Assembly (NCBI RefSeq): GCF_042660285.1
Contig: NZ_JBHSTP010000004.1
Location: 223,017 to 287,016, forward strand
DNA: 64,000 bases
Origin: Luethyella okanaganae
Lineage (GTDB): Bacteria; Actinomycetota; Actinomycetes; Actinomycetales; Microbacteriaceae
Reading direction: 5' to 3'
The translations under genes and the position numbers were made by a program. Below, in pieces: positions 7,388-16,842 of the stretch. The notes under the pieces are model-generated. The model made no database searches. It was not told where the DNA came from and was given only the letters and a program-made list of their open reading frames with translations. Within the stretch, counting starts at the first letter, position 1. Every line of letters starts with the position of its first letter.

Positions 7388-7737
7388 GTCGGCACGACCT
7401 TCTGGGCGATGAAAGCGAAGCGATGCGTTGCCAGACGCGCTCGCGCGACCTGGATCAGCTGTTCGAGGGCCACGACCTCATCCGCCAGCCGTACAGATCC
7501 CTCTTCGGTGATCCTGTAGTAGCGACGTGCACGGCCGCTGACGATCTCTTCGCCGTCGGCGGTGACGAGTCCTTCGCGTTCGAGGCGCTCCAGTACCGCA
7601 TACAACGTCGTGACCTTCAGAGAGACCCGACCGCCCGACGCAACCGTCGCATCTCGCATGATCTCGTACCCATGGCGACGCTGATTCGCCAGGGCTGTCA
7701 GTACCCAGAACGCGGGTTGTGTGAGAGAGGACGCCAT
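7384..7737 (-). CDS. PadR family transcriptional regulator
   Basis: 117 residues from the ATG at 7737 (MASSLTQPAFWVLTALANQ), with GAGG upstream; a start at 7773 is also open. The winged-helix core HGYEIMRDA..GGRVSLKVTTLYAVLERLER and the wing RARRYYRITEEG identify PadR. The C-terminal helix (ADEVVALEQLIQVARARL) is the dimerisation helix of the short PadR subclass. A TGACAA-N6-TTGTCA dyad upstream is a likely operator, suggesting autorepression with relief by a small molecule. Confidence 0.93.
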   Translation of the reverse strand: MASSLTQPAFWVLTALANQRRHGYEIMRDATVASGGRVSLKVTTLYAVLERLEREGLVTADGEEIVSGRARRYYRITEEGSVRLADEVVALEQLIQVARARLATHRFAFIAQKVVPT

Positions 7738-7766
7738 ATCCTCATATATATACCCATTTATGGAGT

Positions 7767-7786
7767 ATGACAATATCGGTTGTCAT
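7767..7786. promoter_or_regulatory. candidate PadR operator
   Basis: Perfect dyad ATGACAA-TATCGG-TTGTCAT, 30 bp upstream of the padR start, next to an AT-rich stretch (7743-7760) that would hold the promoter. Its position fits autoregulation. Confidence 0.5.
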
Positions 7787-7927
7787 GAGGAGATCGAATC
7801 GATGGCAGATCGTTGAAATGAGGAGACCGACTTCACCCGCCGATGGACAACTGCAACCACCGACGACGACAGTCGACTCCACGGCGGCGGGCGCGTGATG
7901 AAAGCTCCGTGCGGCGGCCGGGTGAGA

Positions 7928-9580
7928 TCACGGCAGCAGCCAACGGCCCAGCCAGCGCTCCGCGTCGTCCAGGCCCACCCCTCCGCCCCGCCAGGCGAGA
8001 TGACCATCTGGTCTCACGAGGAACTGGGCGCACTCCCCCGGCCGTACGCCGAGCCGCCGATGCACGATCCCACCCGGGTCGGAGAGCGGCTCGCCCATGC
8101 CGGGAGCGCGACGATCCGTGCCGTTAGGGGGCACGGGGGCGACGGAGGCACTCGAGGTGAGGCGATGCACGGTGACCCATCCGGGTCGGCGTGCGATGAC
8201 CCCCGCGGCATCCGCCGCGCGCCAGCGACGTTCCGGTCCAACGAGCAGCAGATGAAAGCCGGGCATGCCCAACACCTCGTGCAGACTCGCCGGCATCCCG
8301 TCGCGCATCAGCGGAGCATCGGGCATGCGGTCGCCCGCGACGGGGCCACGCCATGGCGGGCGCCTCCAGGGAGCGACGGCCGGACTCCCTCGATACGAGA
8401 TGCCGAGCTCCGAGATCGTGCGGAAGGCCAACGCGCGAACCGCGGGAAACGCCCTCGCCAGCGGCAGCGCGAGTCGTGGCACGATATCCCTCATCACGCT
8501 CACCACGGTGGCGTCGGAGGTCGCGACCCGGTAGGCACGGTCAGTGAAGGAGCGCACCAGCTCGCCGACCGGCTCGCGCTCCGCGGCGTAGCTGTCGAGC
8601 AACGACTCCGGTGACGCGCCGGAGCAGACCCCGGCCAGTTTCCAGGCGAGGTTGACAGCGTCCTGGATGCCCGTGTTCATGCCCTGTGCGCCGGCAGGAC
8701 TGTGCACATGGGCGGCGTCGCCCGCCAGGAACACCCGTCCGTCGCGGTAGTGCTCGGCCCCGCGATTGGCGAGATGGAAGACGGTCATCCACACCGGGTC
8801 GCGCAGGCGCAGCGGCTCGGAGGTCGCCGAGGCGACGATTTGCCGCAACTCGCCGAGCGTCGCCTCGTCGGTGCCGCCGTTCGCATCGCCTTTCCGCCGC
8901 ATCGCGATGAGACGCCACGTCGCCTCGCCCTCGAGGGGGAAGAAGAGCAGCGGCCCGGCGCGGGTGAGAAACGCATGTGCGACGCCGGGCTCGAGCCCGT
9001 CGACCTCGAGATCAGCGAGTAGGAACGTCTGTGGGTATCGTGCCCCAGAGAACGGGATTCCAGCGAGTTCGCGCACCGCGCTGTGCGCGCCGTCGCAGCC
9101 GACGAGATACCGTGCCCGTACCCGGAGCGACGCTCCGTCCACCTCGAGCGTGCACTCGACGAGGTCCTCCTCACGCGAGAGCGCGGTCAGCGCGGCACCA
9201 CGCTCCACCAGGACGCCATCGGCCGCGAGATGCTCGATGAGCACCCGTTCGGTCTCGGCCTGCGACAAGAAGAGGAGGTAGGGGTAAGCCGTGTCGGCGA
9301 TCCCGATGTCGAAGAGCCCGAAGGCGAGGATGTCGCCACGCATATGCAATCGCAGCTGCGTCGCCGGATTGCCCGCCGCGACCAGCGCGGGGGTGACACC
9401 GAACGGGGCGAGCACCTCGAGCGTGCGCGGCTGCACTCCCAGGGCTCGCGACTCGCGCACGGGACCGGACTGCCGATCCACGATCCGGAAGGACGCCCCG
9501 GCTGCGTTCAGTCCCGCGGCGAGCGCAAGCCCCGTCGGTCCTGCGCCGACGATGAACACGTCGACATCGGCCGTTGTCAT
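7928..9580 (-). CDS. FAD-dependent aromatic-type monooxygenase
   Basis: 550 residues. The N-terminal Rossmann fold VDVFIVGAGPTGLALAAGL binds the FAD ADP part, VGCDGAHSAVRE is the DG motif, and FLAGDAAHVHSPAGAQGMN is the GD motif that contacts the FAD ribityl chain. This is the PheA/TfdB/MhpA-type class A hydroxylase layout, with a degenerate thioredoxin-like C-terminal domain (PGFHLLLVGPERRWRAADAA). It probably hydroxylates a phenolic substrate with NAD(P)H and O2; the substrate is unknown. It stands alone, convergent with nothing, and is divergent from pcm with 95 bp between starts. Confidence 0.9.
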   Translation of the reverse strand: MTTADVDVFIVGAGPTGLALAAGLNAAGASFRIVDRQSGPVRESRALGVQPRTLEVLAPFGVTPALVAAGNPATQLRLHMRGDILAFGLFDIGIADTAYPYLLFLSQAETERVLIEHLAADGVLVERGAALTALSREEDLVECTLEVDGASLRVRARYLVGCDGAHSAVRELAGIPFSGARYPQTFLLADLEVDGLEPGVAHAFLTRAGPLLFFPLEGEATWRLIAMRRKGDANGGTDEATLGELRQIVASATSEPLRLRDPVWMTVFHLANRGAEHYRDGRVFLAGDAAHVHSPAGAQGMNTGIQDAVNLAWKLAGVCSGASPESLLDSYAAEREPVGELVRSFTDRAYRVATSDATVVSVMRDIVPRLALPLARAFPAVRALAFRTISELGISYRGSPAVAPWRRPPWRGPVAGDRMPDAPLMRDGMPASLHEVLGMPGFHLLLVGPERRWRAADAAGVIARRPGWVTVHRLTSSASVAPVPPNGTDRRAPGMGEPLSDPGGIVHRRLGVRPGECAQFLVRPDGHLAWRGGGVGLDDAERWLGRWLLP

Positions 9581-9675
9581 GTCCTCTAACCTACGCCGTC
9601 CTACTCCGGTCGCCCATCAGTGTCGATCCTCGCTTTCCCCGCCAGGGGGTGCTGTAATTCAAAGGTGGAGAAGGC

Positions 9676-10323
9676 ATGTCCCGACGGCAGCTGACACGCG
9701 AACGCATGGTCGCTTGGCAGATCGAGCGCCGGGGAATCCGCACGCCCTCCCTGCTGGCCGCGATGGCCACGGTGCCGCGAGAGGAGTTCGTGCCCGCCGA
9801 TCTCAGGCCGTTCGCCTACGACGATCGCCCTCTGCCGATCGGCGAGCGGCAGACCATCTCGCAGCCGTACATCGTCGCCCTCATGATCGAGGCTGCACAT
9901 GTCGCGCCGGACTCCCGTGTGCTCGAGATCGGAACGGGAAGCGGGTACGCGGCTGCCGTGCTCGGCACACTGTGCGAAGACGTCGTCACGATCGAACGGA
10001 TCCCGGAGCTCGCCGATCAGGCCCGGAGCAGGCTCGTCCGTCTGGGCTACGGACACGTCAGCGTCGTCGTCGGCGACGGCACACTCGGCCTGCCGGACGA
10101 CGCGCCGTTCGACGCCATCATCTGCGCGGCCGCTGGCCCCGAGATCCCCACGCCCTGGAAGACGCAACTGGCGCCAGGCGGACGGATCGTCATGCCGCTC
10201 ACCGGCAGCACCGGGGGGCAGGAGCTCGTGGTCGCGACGAAATCCTCTGACGGCGAATTCTCGCAGCACGGACTCGGCGGCGTCACCTTCGTTCCGCTCA
10301 TCGGAGAGCACGGCTGGAGCTGA
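9676..10323 (+). CDS. pcm: protein-L-isoaspartate O-methyltransferase
   Basis: 215 residues. It uses S-adenosylmethionine to methylate isoaspartyl residues in damaged proteins for repair. VPREEFVP and the ISQPYIVALM stretch are signatures of the family; VLEIGTGSGYAAAVL (residues 82-96) is the SAM-binding motif I, and FDAIICAAAGPEIP is the post-motif region. The length and domain order are standard. The ribosome site GGAGAAGGC precedes the ATG. A long inverted repeat follows at 10380. Confidence 0.93.
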   Translation: MSRRQLTRERMVAWQIERRGIRTPSLLAAMATVPREEFVPADLRPFAYDDRPLPIGERQTISQPYIVALMIEAAHVAPDSRVLEIGTGSGYAAAVLGTLCEDVVTIERIPELADQARSRLVRLGYGHVSVVVGDGTLGLPDDAPFDAIICAAAGPEIPTPWKTQLAPGGRIVMPLTGSTGGQELVVATKSSDGEFSQHGLGGVTFVPLIGEHGWS

Positions 10324-10379
10324 GCGGTCGGAGGGGACCCCGATTCAGTGCCGAACTTGTGACTCGTCGATCGGGACCA

Positions 10380-10455
10380 GGAGCGGAGGCCTTCGGCAGC
10401 GGCGAAAGCCGTAATGGCGAAAAGACCTTCCCAAGAGCGCGAAGGCCTCCGCTCC
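10380..10455. repeat. 15-bp perfect inverted repeat with 46-nt spacer
   Basis: GGAGCGGAGGCCTTC at 10380-10394 pairs perfectly with 10441-10455. It lies between pcm and the TPM gene and may terminate pcm transcription. It belongs to the set of long intergenic dyads in this window. Confidence 0.75.
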
Positions 10456-10585
10456 CGCGATCCGGAACTCCTCGTCACCGAGGCGCGCGCCGAACAGGGC
10501 GACACTTCCCAGCAGACTCATAGGCGGGAAAGTCGAGGAAACCATAGGATCGGAACGGACAGCTACAGATCGAGAAGGTGAACCG

Positions 10586-12592
10586 ATGCGGGCACGGTGG
10601 GCTTTGGGGGCGGCGATCGCTGTCGTCCTGATCGTGGCGGAACCCGTTGTCGCCTGGGCAGAGGATCCCGTCCAGTTCGGATCGAGTCCCATCGTCGACT
10701 CGGTCGGCGCGCTCGACGGCAAGACGGGAGACGTCGAGCAGGCGATCTCCAAGCTCTATGCCGACGACCGCATGCAACTCTTCGTCGTCTATGTCGACAC
10801 GTTCAGCAACCCAGCGGACGCCGGGGACTGGGCGAACACCACCGCGGAGCAGAACGGACTCGGCGACAACGACTATCTCCTCGTCGTGGCCCTGGAGGGG
10901 CGCAACTACCAGTTCTCGGTCGCGGCGGGCTCGCCGCTCACCGACGAGCAGATCACCGACATCACGGTCAACAGGATCGAGCCGAGACTCGTCGACGGCG
11001 ATTGGGCCGGAGCGACGATCGCGGCAGCCGAGGGGCTCCACGCCAGCCGGAGCGGAACTGGTGGAGGCGGGACGGGGTTCTTCTGGTTCATACTCATCGC
11101 GGCCGTCGCGATCGGACTCGTCGTCTTCTTCGTCGTGCGCGGTCGCAGGAGGAAGCCGGCTGTGCCCGGTGGAACGGCCCCGGTTCCCGGCGGAATCGGC
11201 TCCCTCAGCACGAAGGAACTGAAGCAGCGAGCAGGCAGCGCCCTCGTGCGAACGGACGATGCCGTCAAGACGAGCGAGGAGGAGCTCGGCTTCGCCGTCG
11301 CCTCCTACGGCGTGGAGTCGACGACCGCATTCCAGAGTGCGCTCGACAACGCGAAGGCTCTGCTCTCGCAGGGATTCACACTGCAGCAGAAACTCGACGA
11401 CTCTGAGCCGGACTCCGAGGAGCAGCGGCGCGCGTGGTACGCCCAGATCGTCGAGTTCTGCGAGCGGGCCAACGCGGGTCTCGACGAACAGGCGGTCGCT
11501 TTCGACGAGTTGCGCGCACTCGAGAAGGACATTCCCGGAGCGGTCACCCGCGTTCGCCACGCCGTGTCGACCCAGCAGGCCCGCCTCGACGCCAGCTCGA
11601 GTGCTCTGACGGGGTTCGTCGCGCAGTACACCGACGAGTCGATCGCGACCATCGCGGACAATCCGGGCCAGGCGCGGGATCGCCTCGGCTTCGCGGCCAC
11701 CGCCCTGCAATCGGCCGAGGAGGCGAGCACGACCGGCCATGCGAACCAGGCTGCCGTCGCGGTACGCGCCGCCGAGGAATCCGTCGACCAGGCGAAGCTC
11801 CTCGTCGACGCGATCGACCGGCTCGGTTCCGATCTCACGACCGCGCGTCGGTCACTCGATACCGCGATCGCCGATCTTCGGAACGATGTAGCCACGGCAC
11901 GGGCGCTTCCACCTGGAAGCGACGCCTCCGGCGCGGTCGCCGGCATCGTCGCGAGCACCGAACAGACTCTCAGCGAGGTGGGCAGTCGGCTCTCCGGAGA
12001 CCGCGTCAACCCGCTCGAACTGATGCAACGCCTCGAACAGGCGAACAGCCAGATCGACGGAGTACTCACGGGCGTGCGGAACGCCCAGGCCGAGGTTCAG
12101 CGCGTTGCGGCCTCTCTCCAGCAGACCATGCTCTCCGCGCGCAGCCGAGCGTCGGCCGCAGAAGATTTCATCACGGCCAGGCGCGGCGCGGTCGGCGCGG
12201 AAGCGCGCACCCGGCTTGCCGAAGCCGGGCGACTCCTCATCCAGGCGGAATCGGCCGCCGCGGCCGACCCTGCTCAGGCGCTCGTTCTTGCGCAGCGCGC
12301 CGACTCTCTTGCCAGCCAATCGATCGAACTCGCGCGTCAGGATGTCGGCGGATTCGCCGAGCAGCTCGGCGGACCCGAGCTGCTCGGCGGCATGTTCGGC
12401 GGCGGTTCGGGGAGCAGTGGCGGTGGCAATGTCATGGGTGCCATCCTCGGCGGCATCCTCATTAATTCGGTCTTCGGCGACGGCGGCGGACGCTCCCGTT
12501 CCGGCGGCATGTCCGGCGGCGGCTTCAGCGGCCCTGGCAGCTTCGGCGGCAGCGGGACACGTTCGCGCCGTGGCGGTGGCGGCCGCTTCTAG
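10586..12592 (+). CDS. TPM-domain membrane protein
   Basis: 668 residues. Signal peptide (residues 1-25, ending VVAWA), then an extracytoplasmic TPM domain (~30-150; DRMQLFVVYVDTFSNP, DYLLVVALEGRNYQFSVA), a Gly-rich spacer, one membrane helix (FFWFILIAAVAIGLVVFFVV, ~168-187), a long predicted coiled-coil/helical cytoplasmic domain (~210-585), and a Gly/Ser-rich tail with RSRRGGGGRF. The TPM fold is named after TLP18.3, Psb32 and MOLO-1. The gene is directly followed by pspA (52 bp), an actinobacterial pairing that suggests a role in membrane stress; a precise activity is not established here. Confidence 0.92.
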   Translation: MRARWALGAAIAVVLIVAEPVVAWAEDPVQFGSSPIVDSVGALDGKTGDVEQAISKLYADDRMQLFVVYVDTFSNPADAGDWANTTAEQNGLGDNDYLLVVALEGRNYQFSVAAGSPLTDEQITDITVNRIEPRLVDGDWAGATIAAAEGLHASRSGTGGGGTGFFWFILIAAVAIGLVVFFVVRGRRRKPAVPGGTAPVPGGIGSLSTKELKQRAGSALVRTDDAVKTSEEELGFAVASYGVESTTAFQSALDNAKALLSQGFTLQQKLDDSEPDSEEQRRAWYAQIVEFCERANAGLDEQAVAFDELRALEKDIPGAVTRVRHAVSTQQARLDASSSALTGFVAQYTDESIATIADNPGQARDRLGFAATALQSAEEASTTGHANQAAVAVRAAEESVDQAKLLVDAIDRLGSDLTTARRSLDTAIADLRNDVATARALPPGSDASGAVAGIVASTEQTLSEVGSRLSGDRVNPLELMQRLEQANSQIDGVLTGVRNAQAEVQRVAASLQQTMLSARSRASAAEDFITARRGAVGAEARTRLAEAGRLLIQAESAAAADPAQALVLAQRADSLASQSIELARQDVGGFAEQLGGPELLGGMFGGGSGSSGGGNVMGAILGGILINSVFGDGGGRSRSGGMSGGGFSGPGSFGGSGTRSRRGGGGRF

Positions 12593-12644
12593 CCGACACC
12601 GCGGCTGACAATCACAAAGGTACACACTGGGAAAGGAACAGAAC

Positions 12645-13379
12645 ATGGCCAAGCAGTCCATCTTCGGGCGGATCGCCCAGTTAGCGAAGGCAAACATCAA
12701 TGCCCTCATCGACTCGGCGGAAGACCCGAAACTGATGCTCGATCAGATGGTGCGCGACTACACCAACAGCATTGCGGATGCAGAGAGCGCGATCGCCGAG
12801 ACGATCGGCAACCTCCGTCTTCTCGAGGACGACCACAAGGAGGACGTCGACGCGGCGGCGGAGTGGGGCAACAAGGCCGCCGCCGCGAGCCGCAAGGCGG
12901 ATGAACTGCGCGCCGCGGGTGACTCCGCCGGCGCCGACAAGTTCGACGGCCTCGCCAAAGTCGCCCTGGGGCGGCAGATTCAATCGGAGAACGAGGCGAA
13001 GGCGGCCGAACCGCAGATCGCGTCGCAGACCGACGTCGTCGACAAGCTTAAGAGCGGTCTCAATGCGATGAAGAACAAATTGAACGAGCTGTCGAGTAAG
13101 CGCGACGAGCTCATCGCCCGCGCCAAGACCGCGCAAGCGCAAGCGCAAGTCATGGATGCCGTCAAGAGCATCGACATCCTGGATCCGACAAGCGAGGTGT
13201 CGCGCTTCGAGGACAAGATCCGCCGCGAGGAGGCGAAAGTGCGGGGCGCAAGCGAGCTCGCCGCATCGAGCCTCGACGCGCAGTTCGAGAGTCTGGAAGA
13301 CATCGGCGAACTCGCCGAAGTCGACGCGCGACTTGCCGCCCTCAAGGTGGGCGGTTCGAGCGGCGCAATCGGCCAGTAG
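12645..13379 (+). CDS. pspA: PspA/IM30 family phage-shock protein
   Basis: 244 residues, nearly all helical. The N-terminal amphipathic helix (FGRIAQLAKANINALID) binds stressed membranes; PKLMLDQMVRDYTNSIADAE is the family signature, followed by long coiled coils. PspA/Vipp1-type proteins assemble on the inner face of the membrane to preserve its integrity. The gene follows the TPM gene as a likely two-gene operon, with GGAAAGGAAC upstream of the ATG. A strong hairpin at 13397 closes the operon. Confidence 0.95.
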   Translation: MAKQSIFGRIAQLAKANINALIDSAEDPKLMLDQMVRDYTNSIADAESAIAETIGNLRLLEDDHKEDVDAAAEWGNKAAAASRKADELRAAGDSAGADKFDGLAKVALGRQIQSENEAKAAEPQIASQTDVVDKLKSGLNAMKNKLNELSSKRDELIARAKTAQAQAQVMDAVKSIDILDPTSEVSRFEDKIRREEAKVRGASELAASSLDAQFESLEDIGELAEVDARLAALKVGGSSGAIGQ

Positions 13380-13396
13380 CCGGCTCGCGCCGGAGT

Positions 13397-13441
13397 ACGG
13401 CGGTTGGACGGCGACAGGTGAGGTCGCCATCCAGCCGCCGT
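13397..13441. terminator. hairpin after pspA
   Basis: Arms of 19 bp (13397-13415 and 13423-13441; ACGGCGGTTGGACGGCGAC) with two mismatches and a 7-nt loop, 18 bp past the pspA stop. There is no T-run, so termination may be intrinsic or Rho-assisted. Confidence 0.6.
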
Positions 13442-13523
13442 CCTCGTCTGCGCAGACCTTCGGCACCCGTGGCAGACGAGACGGTCGGCTCAGACGGACT
13501 GCGCGCCGCCAGGACCGCTGGTC

Positions 13524-14387
13524 GTGCGTCGCACTCTGGAGGATACTGGAGGGGTGCCGGCAACGTTCGTGGTGGTCCCTCAGTGGCAAGGTTCGGTTTC
13601 TCCGCGCGCAATGCGCCTTATCGACGGTGCCGAGGCGATCCGGGGCGACCTCCCCGCCTCTGCGACCCGTGTCGTCGAGGTGCCGGTCGAGGCGGGGGAA
13701 TCCCTCGACACCGGCGTCATGCGCTTCTCCTCGCTCGTGCGAGTGCGCGAACGAATGCGAGAGGCGCTCCAGGCCGTTCCGGACTGGGCTCTGACCGTTG
13801 GCGGTGACTGCGCCGTTTCGCTCACCGCGGTCGAGCACGCGATGGTGCGCACCGGTGGCGATCTGGCGGTCGTATGGTTCGACGCGCATCCCGATCTCAA
13901 CACCCCAGAGAGCTCCCCCTCCGGCGCCTTCAACGGAATGGTCCTGCGTGCGCTCATCGGAGAGGGGGTACGCGGGCTGATCCCGGATGCCGGAGCCCGG
14001 GTTCTTCCTGAGCGGATCGTGCTGGGGGGTTTGCGTGACGTCGACCCGGGAGAGACCCGTTTCCTCGCGGAACACGGCCTCATGGCGATCGACACCGACG
14101 ACCTGCAGTCTCCCGAGTTGCTCGTCGAGGCCGTGCGCGAGACCGGCGCCTCCCGCGTCTTCGTGCACATCGACCTCGACGTGCTCGATCCGTCGACGAT
14201 CGCCGGGCTCGCCAGCCCGCTGCCTTTCGGGCTCAGCATTGAGACGCTCACCGAACTCGTCACCGCCCTGCGCGCGGAGTTCCCGCTGGCCGGCGCCTCG
14301 ATCGTAGGCTTCTCACCGGTGTCGCCGCTCGCGGCGGAGGACGACCTGCCGAGCATCCTGCGCATCATCGGGGCTCTGACACGCTGA
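13524..14387 (+). CDS. arginase/agmatinase (ureohydrolase) family protein
   Basis: 287 residues from a GTG; a GTG ten codons in (13554) is an alternative. The binuclear-metal motifs are in order: LTVGGDCAVSL (usually GGDH), VVWFDAHPDLNTPESSPSGAFNGM (DAxxD) and VHIDLDVLDPS (DxDxxDP). The Cys at the GGDC position replaces the usual first His ligand, as in some family members of unknown substrate. It may hydrolyse a guanidino compound or an amide analogue. 33 bp separate it from the crotonase gene. The substrate cannot be inferred. Confidence 0.88.
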   Translation: MRRTLEDTGGVPATFVVVPQWQGSVSPRAMRLIDGAEAIRGDLPASATRVVEVPVEAGESLDTGVMRFSSLVRVRERMREALQAVPDWALTVGGDCAVSLTAVEHAMVRTGGDLAVVWFDAHPDLNTPESSPSGAFNGMVLRALIGEGVRGLIPDAGARVLPERIVLGGLRDVDPGETRFLAEHGLMAIDTDDLQSPELLVEAVRETGASRVFVHIDLDVLDPSTIAGLASPLPFGLSIETLTELVTALRAEFPLAGASIVGFSPVSPLAAEDDLPSILRIIGALTR

Positions 14388-14420
14388 CAGGAGAACCGGG
14401 ACGCGTCCTAGGCTGAAGCC

Positions 14421-15209
14421 ATGAGTGACGAGCCCCGCATCCTGACCGAGCGTCGCGACCACGTGCTGCTGATCGGCCTCAATCGCCCGGACAAGCGCAA
14501 CGCCGCTGATCTCGCGCTGCTGCAGGAGCTGGCCGTCGCATACGGTGAGCTGGAACGCGACCCCGAGCTGCGCGTCGGGCTGGTCCACGCGATCGGCGAG
14601 CACTTCACAGCCGGACTCGACCTGGTCGACATCGGGCCACGTCTCGGCCCGGACGGGATCGATATCGTGCCAGAGGGCGGCATGCACCCGTGGCAGGTGA
14701 ACGGGCAGCAGCTCAGCAAACCCGTCGTGATCGCCGTGCAAGGCACGTGCCTCACCCTCGGTATCGAACTCATTCTGGCGAGCGATGTCGCCGTGGCCGC
14801 CGAATCGACACGATTCGGGCAGATCGAGGTGAGTCGCGGCATCCTTCCCTTCGGCGGCGCGACTCTGCGCTTTCCACGCGCCGTCGGCTGGGGGAACGCC
14901 ATGCGCTGGATCCTCACTAGCGAGCTCTTCGGCGCCGCTGAGGCGCACCGGATCGGACTCGTCCAGGAAGTCGTCGCCGATGGCGAGCAGTTCGATCATG
15001 CCGTTCGGATCGCCGAGCGCATCGCTGCGCAGGCGCCCCTCGCGGTTCAGGCCACGCTCGCCAATGCCCGCCGTGCCGTGCGCGACGGGGATGCTTCTGC
15101 CGAAGCGGAACTGCAACCTGCCCTCGCCCGACTCGCAGCCAGCGAAGACGCCGCAATCGGCATGCGTGCCTTCCTGACTCGCACAGAGGCCGAATTCGTC
15201 GGCCGCTGA
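14421..15209 (+). CDS. enoyl-CoA hydratase/isomerase (crotonase) family protein
   Basis: 262 residues. LIGLNRPDKRNAADLALLQEL and HFTAGLDL form the CoA-binding and oxyanion-hole strands; GTCLTLGIELILASDVAVAA is the second oxyanion-hole region. The usual hydratase Glu pair is only partly visible (QIEVSRGILPFGGATLRFPR), so hydration is not certain and another crotonase-fold reaction is possible. It would act on an acyl-CoA in the cytoplasm. It probably shares a transcript with the upstream arginase-family gene. Confidence 0.9.
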   Translation: MSDEPRILTERRDHVLLIGLNRPDKRNAADLALLQELAVAYGELERDPELRVGLVHAIGEHFTAGLDLVDIGPRLGPDGIDIVPEGGMHPWQVNGQQLSKPVVIAVQGTCLTLGIELILASDVAVAAESTRFGQIEVSRGILPFGGATLRFPRAVGWGNAMRWILTSELFGAAEAHRIGLVQEVVADGEQFDHAVRIAERIAAQAPLAVQATLANARRAVRDGDASAEAELQPALARLAASEDAAIGMRAFLTRTEAEFVGR

Positions 15210-15428
15210 CCCCGGTTGGTTCGTCGCCCCTGCCTCGGTGGGCATCCGGTGCCCCACGCCTCGCACCTACCCGGCATCTGGCCGTCATGACACCATGGCA
15301 GCCGCGATGAGCCGAATCTCGGAGGCTGGATCAGGAGTGAAGAACGGGTGGAATCGCCCAAGTCCCACGTGCACGATCCTGCGATGAAGCACCGAACGCA
15401 TGCGGGAGCCACGACGTACGATGGGGAG

Positions 15429-16820
15429 GTGACAGCGTACGTCTCGGCCCTCGATCTGTTCTCCATCGGGATCGGCCCATCCAGCTCCCACACCGTCGGA
15501 CCGATGCGAGCGGCGCTCGTGTTCTCTGCTCGGCTCGCGGAGAGCGGAATGCTGCGGAACGTGCATCGTGTCACATGCTCCCTCTACGGCTCGCTCGGCG
15601 CGACCGGGATCGGGCACGGCACGCCGGATGCCGTCGTCGCCGGGCTCTCCGGGCTGCGACCTGAGGACTGCGACCCCGATGCCGTGCGGGGTGTCTGGAG
15701 CACACTGCCCACAAGCGTCGACGCCAAGAGTGCCGAGATCCTGCTGAACGGCACCCACACGATCGCGATCGCCCGCGACGACGTGAGCTTCGAGCCGCGC
15801 ACTCGGCTGCCCGGCCATCCGAATGCCATGACGCTGCAGGCCTGGGGGGCGGATGCCGCGCTGCCCATCATCGAGGAGACCTATTACTCGATCGGGGGCG
15901 GTTTCATCCGCCGCGACGGCGAGGAGGAGGCCCCGACGGTTGGGATCCGGCACCCTCTGCCGTATTCGACCTCCGCCGAACTGCTCACGATCTGCACGGA
16001 ACGCGGCCTCGACTTCTGCGATGTCGCACGCGCCAACGAGGAGTCGATCCACGGTGCGGAGGGCCTGAACGCCGGACTGGACGCGATCTGGGACGCCATG
16101 CGCGTCTGTGTGGATCACGGACTCGCGACCGATGGGACGCTGCCGGGAGGCCTCGGCGTCAAACGCCGAGCTCCTGCCGTGCGCACCCAACTCGAGGAGC
16201 ACGAACGCCAGCCGCGACGAGAGCGCGACACCTCGACCGAGTGGCTGCACGCCTTCGCCCTCGCCGTCAACGAGGAGAATGCCTCAGGTGGGCGAGTCGT
16301 CACGGCGCCGACCAATGGCGCGGCCGGAATCATCCCGGCTGTCGCGCACTACTATCTGCGTTTCGTCCCGGGAGCATCGCAGGACGGCATCCGGAAGTAT
16401 CTGTTGACCGCCGCCGCGATCGGCTCGCTCGTCAAGGCGAACGCCTCGATCTCCGGTGCGGAGGGTGGCTGCCAGGCCGAGATCGGCTCGGCGTGCGCGA
16501 TGGCCTCCGGGGCCCTGTGCGCTGTGCTCGGCGGCACGCCGCAGCAGGTGGAGAACGCTGCCGAGATCGCGATGGAGCACCATCTCGGTCTCACCTGCGA
16601 CCCCGTCGGCGGACTCGTGCAGGTGCCGTGCATCGAGCGCAACGCGATCGCCGCCTCAACCGCCGTCTCGGCGGCTCGCCTCGCCCTGCACGGTGACGGC
16701 ACGCACCTGGTGTCGCTCGACACCGTGATCGAGACGATGCGCCAGACCGGCCTGGACATGATGACGAAGTATAAGGAGACGAGCGAGGGCGGACTCGCAG
16801 TCAACGTCATCGAGTGCTGA
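15429..16820 (+). CDS. sdaA: L-serine ammonia-lyase (iron-sulfur type)
   Basis: 463 residues. It deaminates L-serine to pyruvate and ammonia using a [4Fe-4S] cluster. The beta domain begins SALDLFSIGIGPSSSHTVGP, a diagnostic sequence, and the alpha domain carries GGCQAEIGSACAMASGALC and GLTCDPVGGLVQVPCIERNA, which supply the cluster cysteines. Both domains are in one chain. I chose the GTG at 15429 because TACGAT (15417-15422) lies seven bases before it, fitting a leaderless transcript; the frame is open upstream to a GTG at 15348 with AGGAG 11 nt away. Confidence 0.93.
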   Translation: MTAYVSALDLFSIGIGPSSSHTVGPMRAALVFSARLAESGMLRNVHRVTCSLYGSLGATGIGHGTPDAVVAGLSGLRPEDCDPDAVRGVWSTLPTSVDAKSAEILLNGTHTIAIARDDVSFEPRTRLPGHPNAMTLQAWGADAALPIIEETYYSIGGGFIRRDGEEEAPTVGIRHPLPYSTSAELLTICTERGLDFCDVARANEESIHGAEGLNAGLDAIWDAMRVCVDHGLATDGTLPGGLGVKRRAPAVRTQLEEHERQPRRERDTSTEWLHAFALAVNEENASGGRVVTAPTNGAAGIIPAVAHYYLRFVPGASQDGIRKYLLTAAAIGSLVKANASISGAEGGCQAEIGSACAMASGALCAVLGGTPQQVENAAEIAMEHHLGLTCDPVGGLVQVPCIERNAIAASTAVSAARLALHGDGTHLVSLDTVIETMRQTGLDMMTKYKETSEGGLAVNVIEC

Positions 16821-16842
16821 TCTTTCCCCCGCCCATTGCCCG

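Noticed and set aside
10475..11740. 421-codon minus-strand ORF
   Set aside because: Antisense to the TPM-domain gene, which has a signal peptide, a domain match and a ribosome site.
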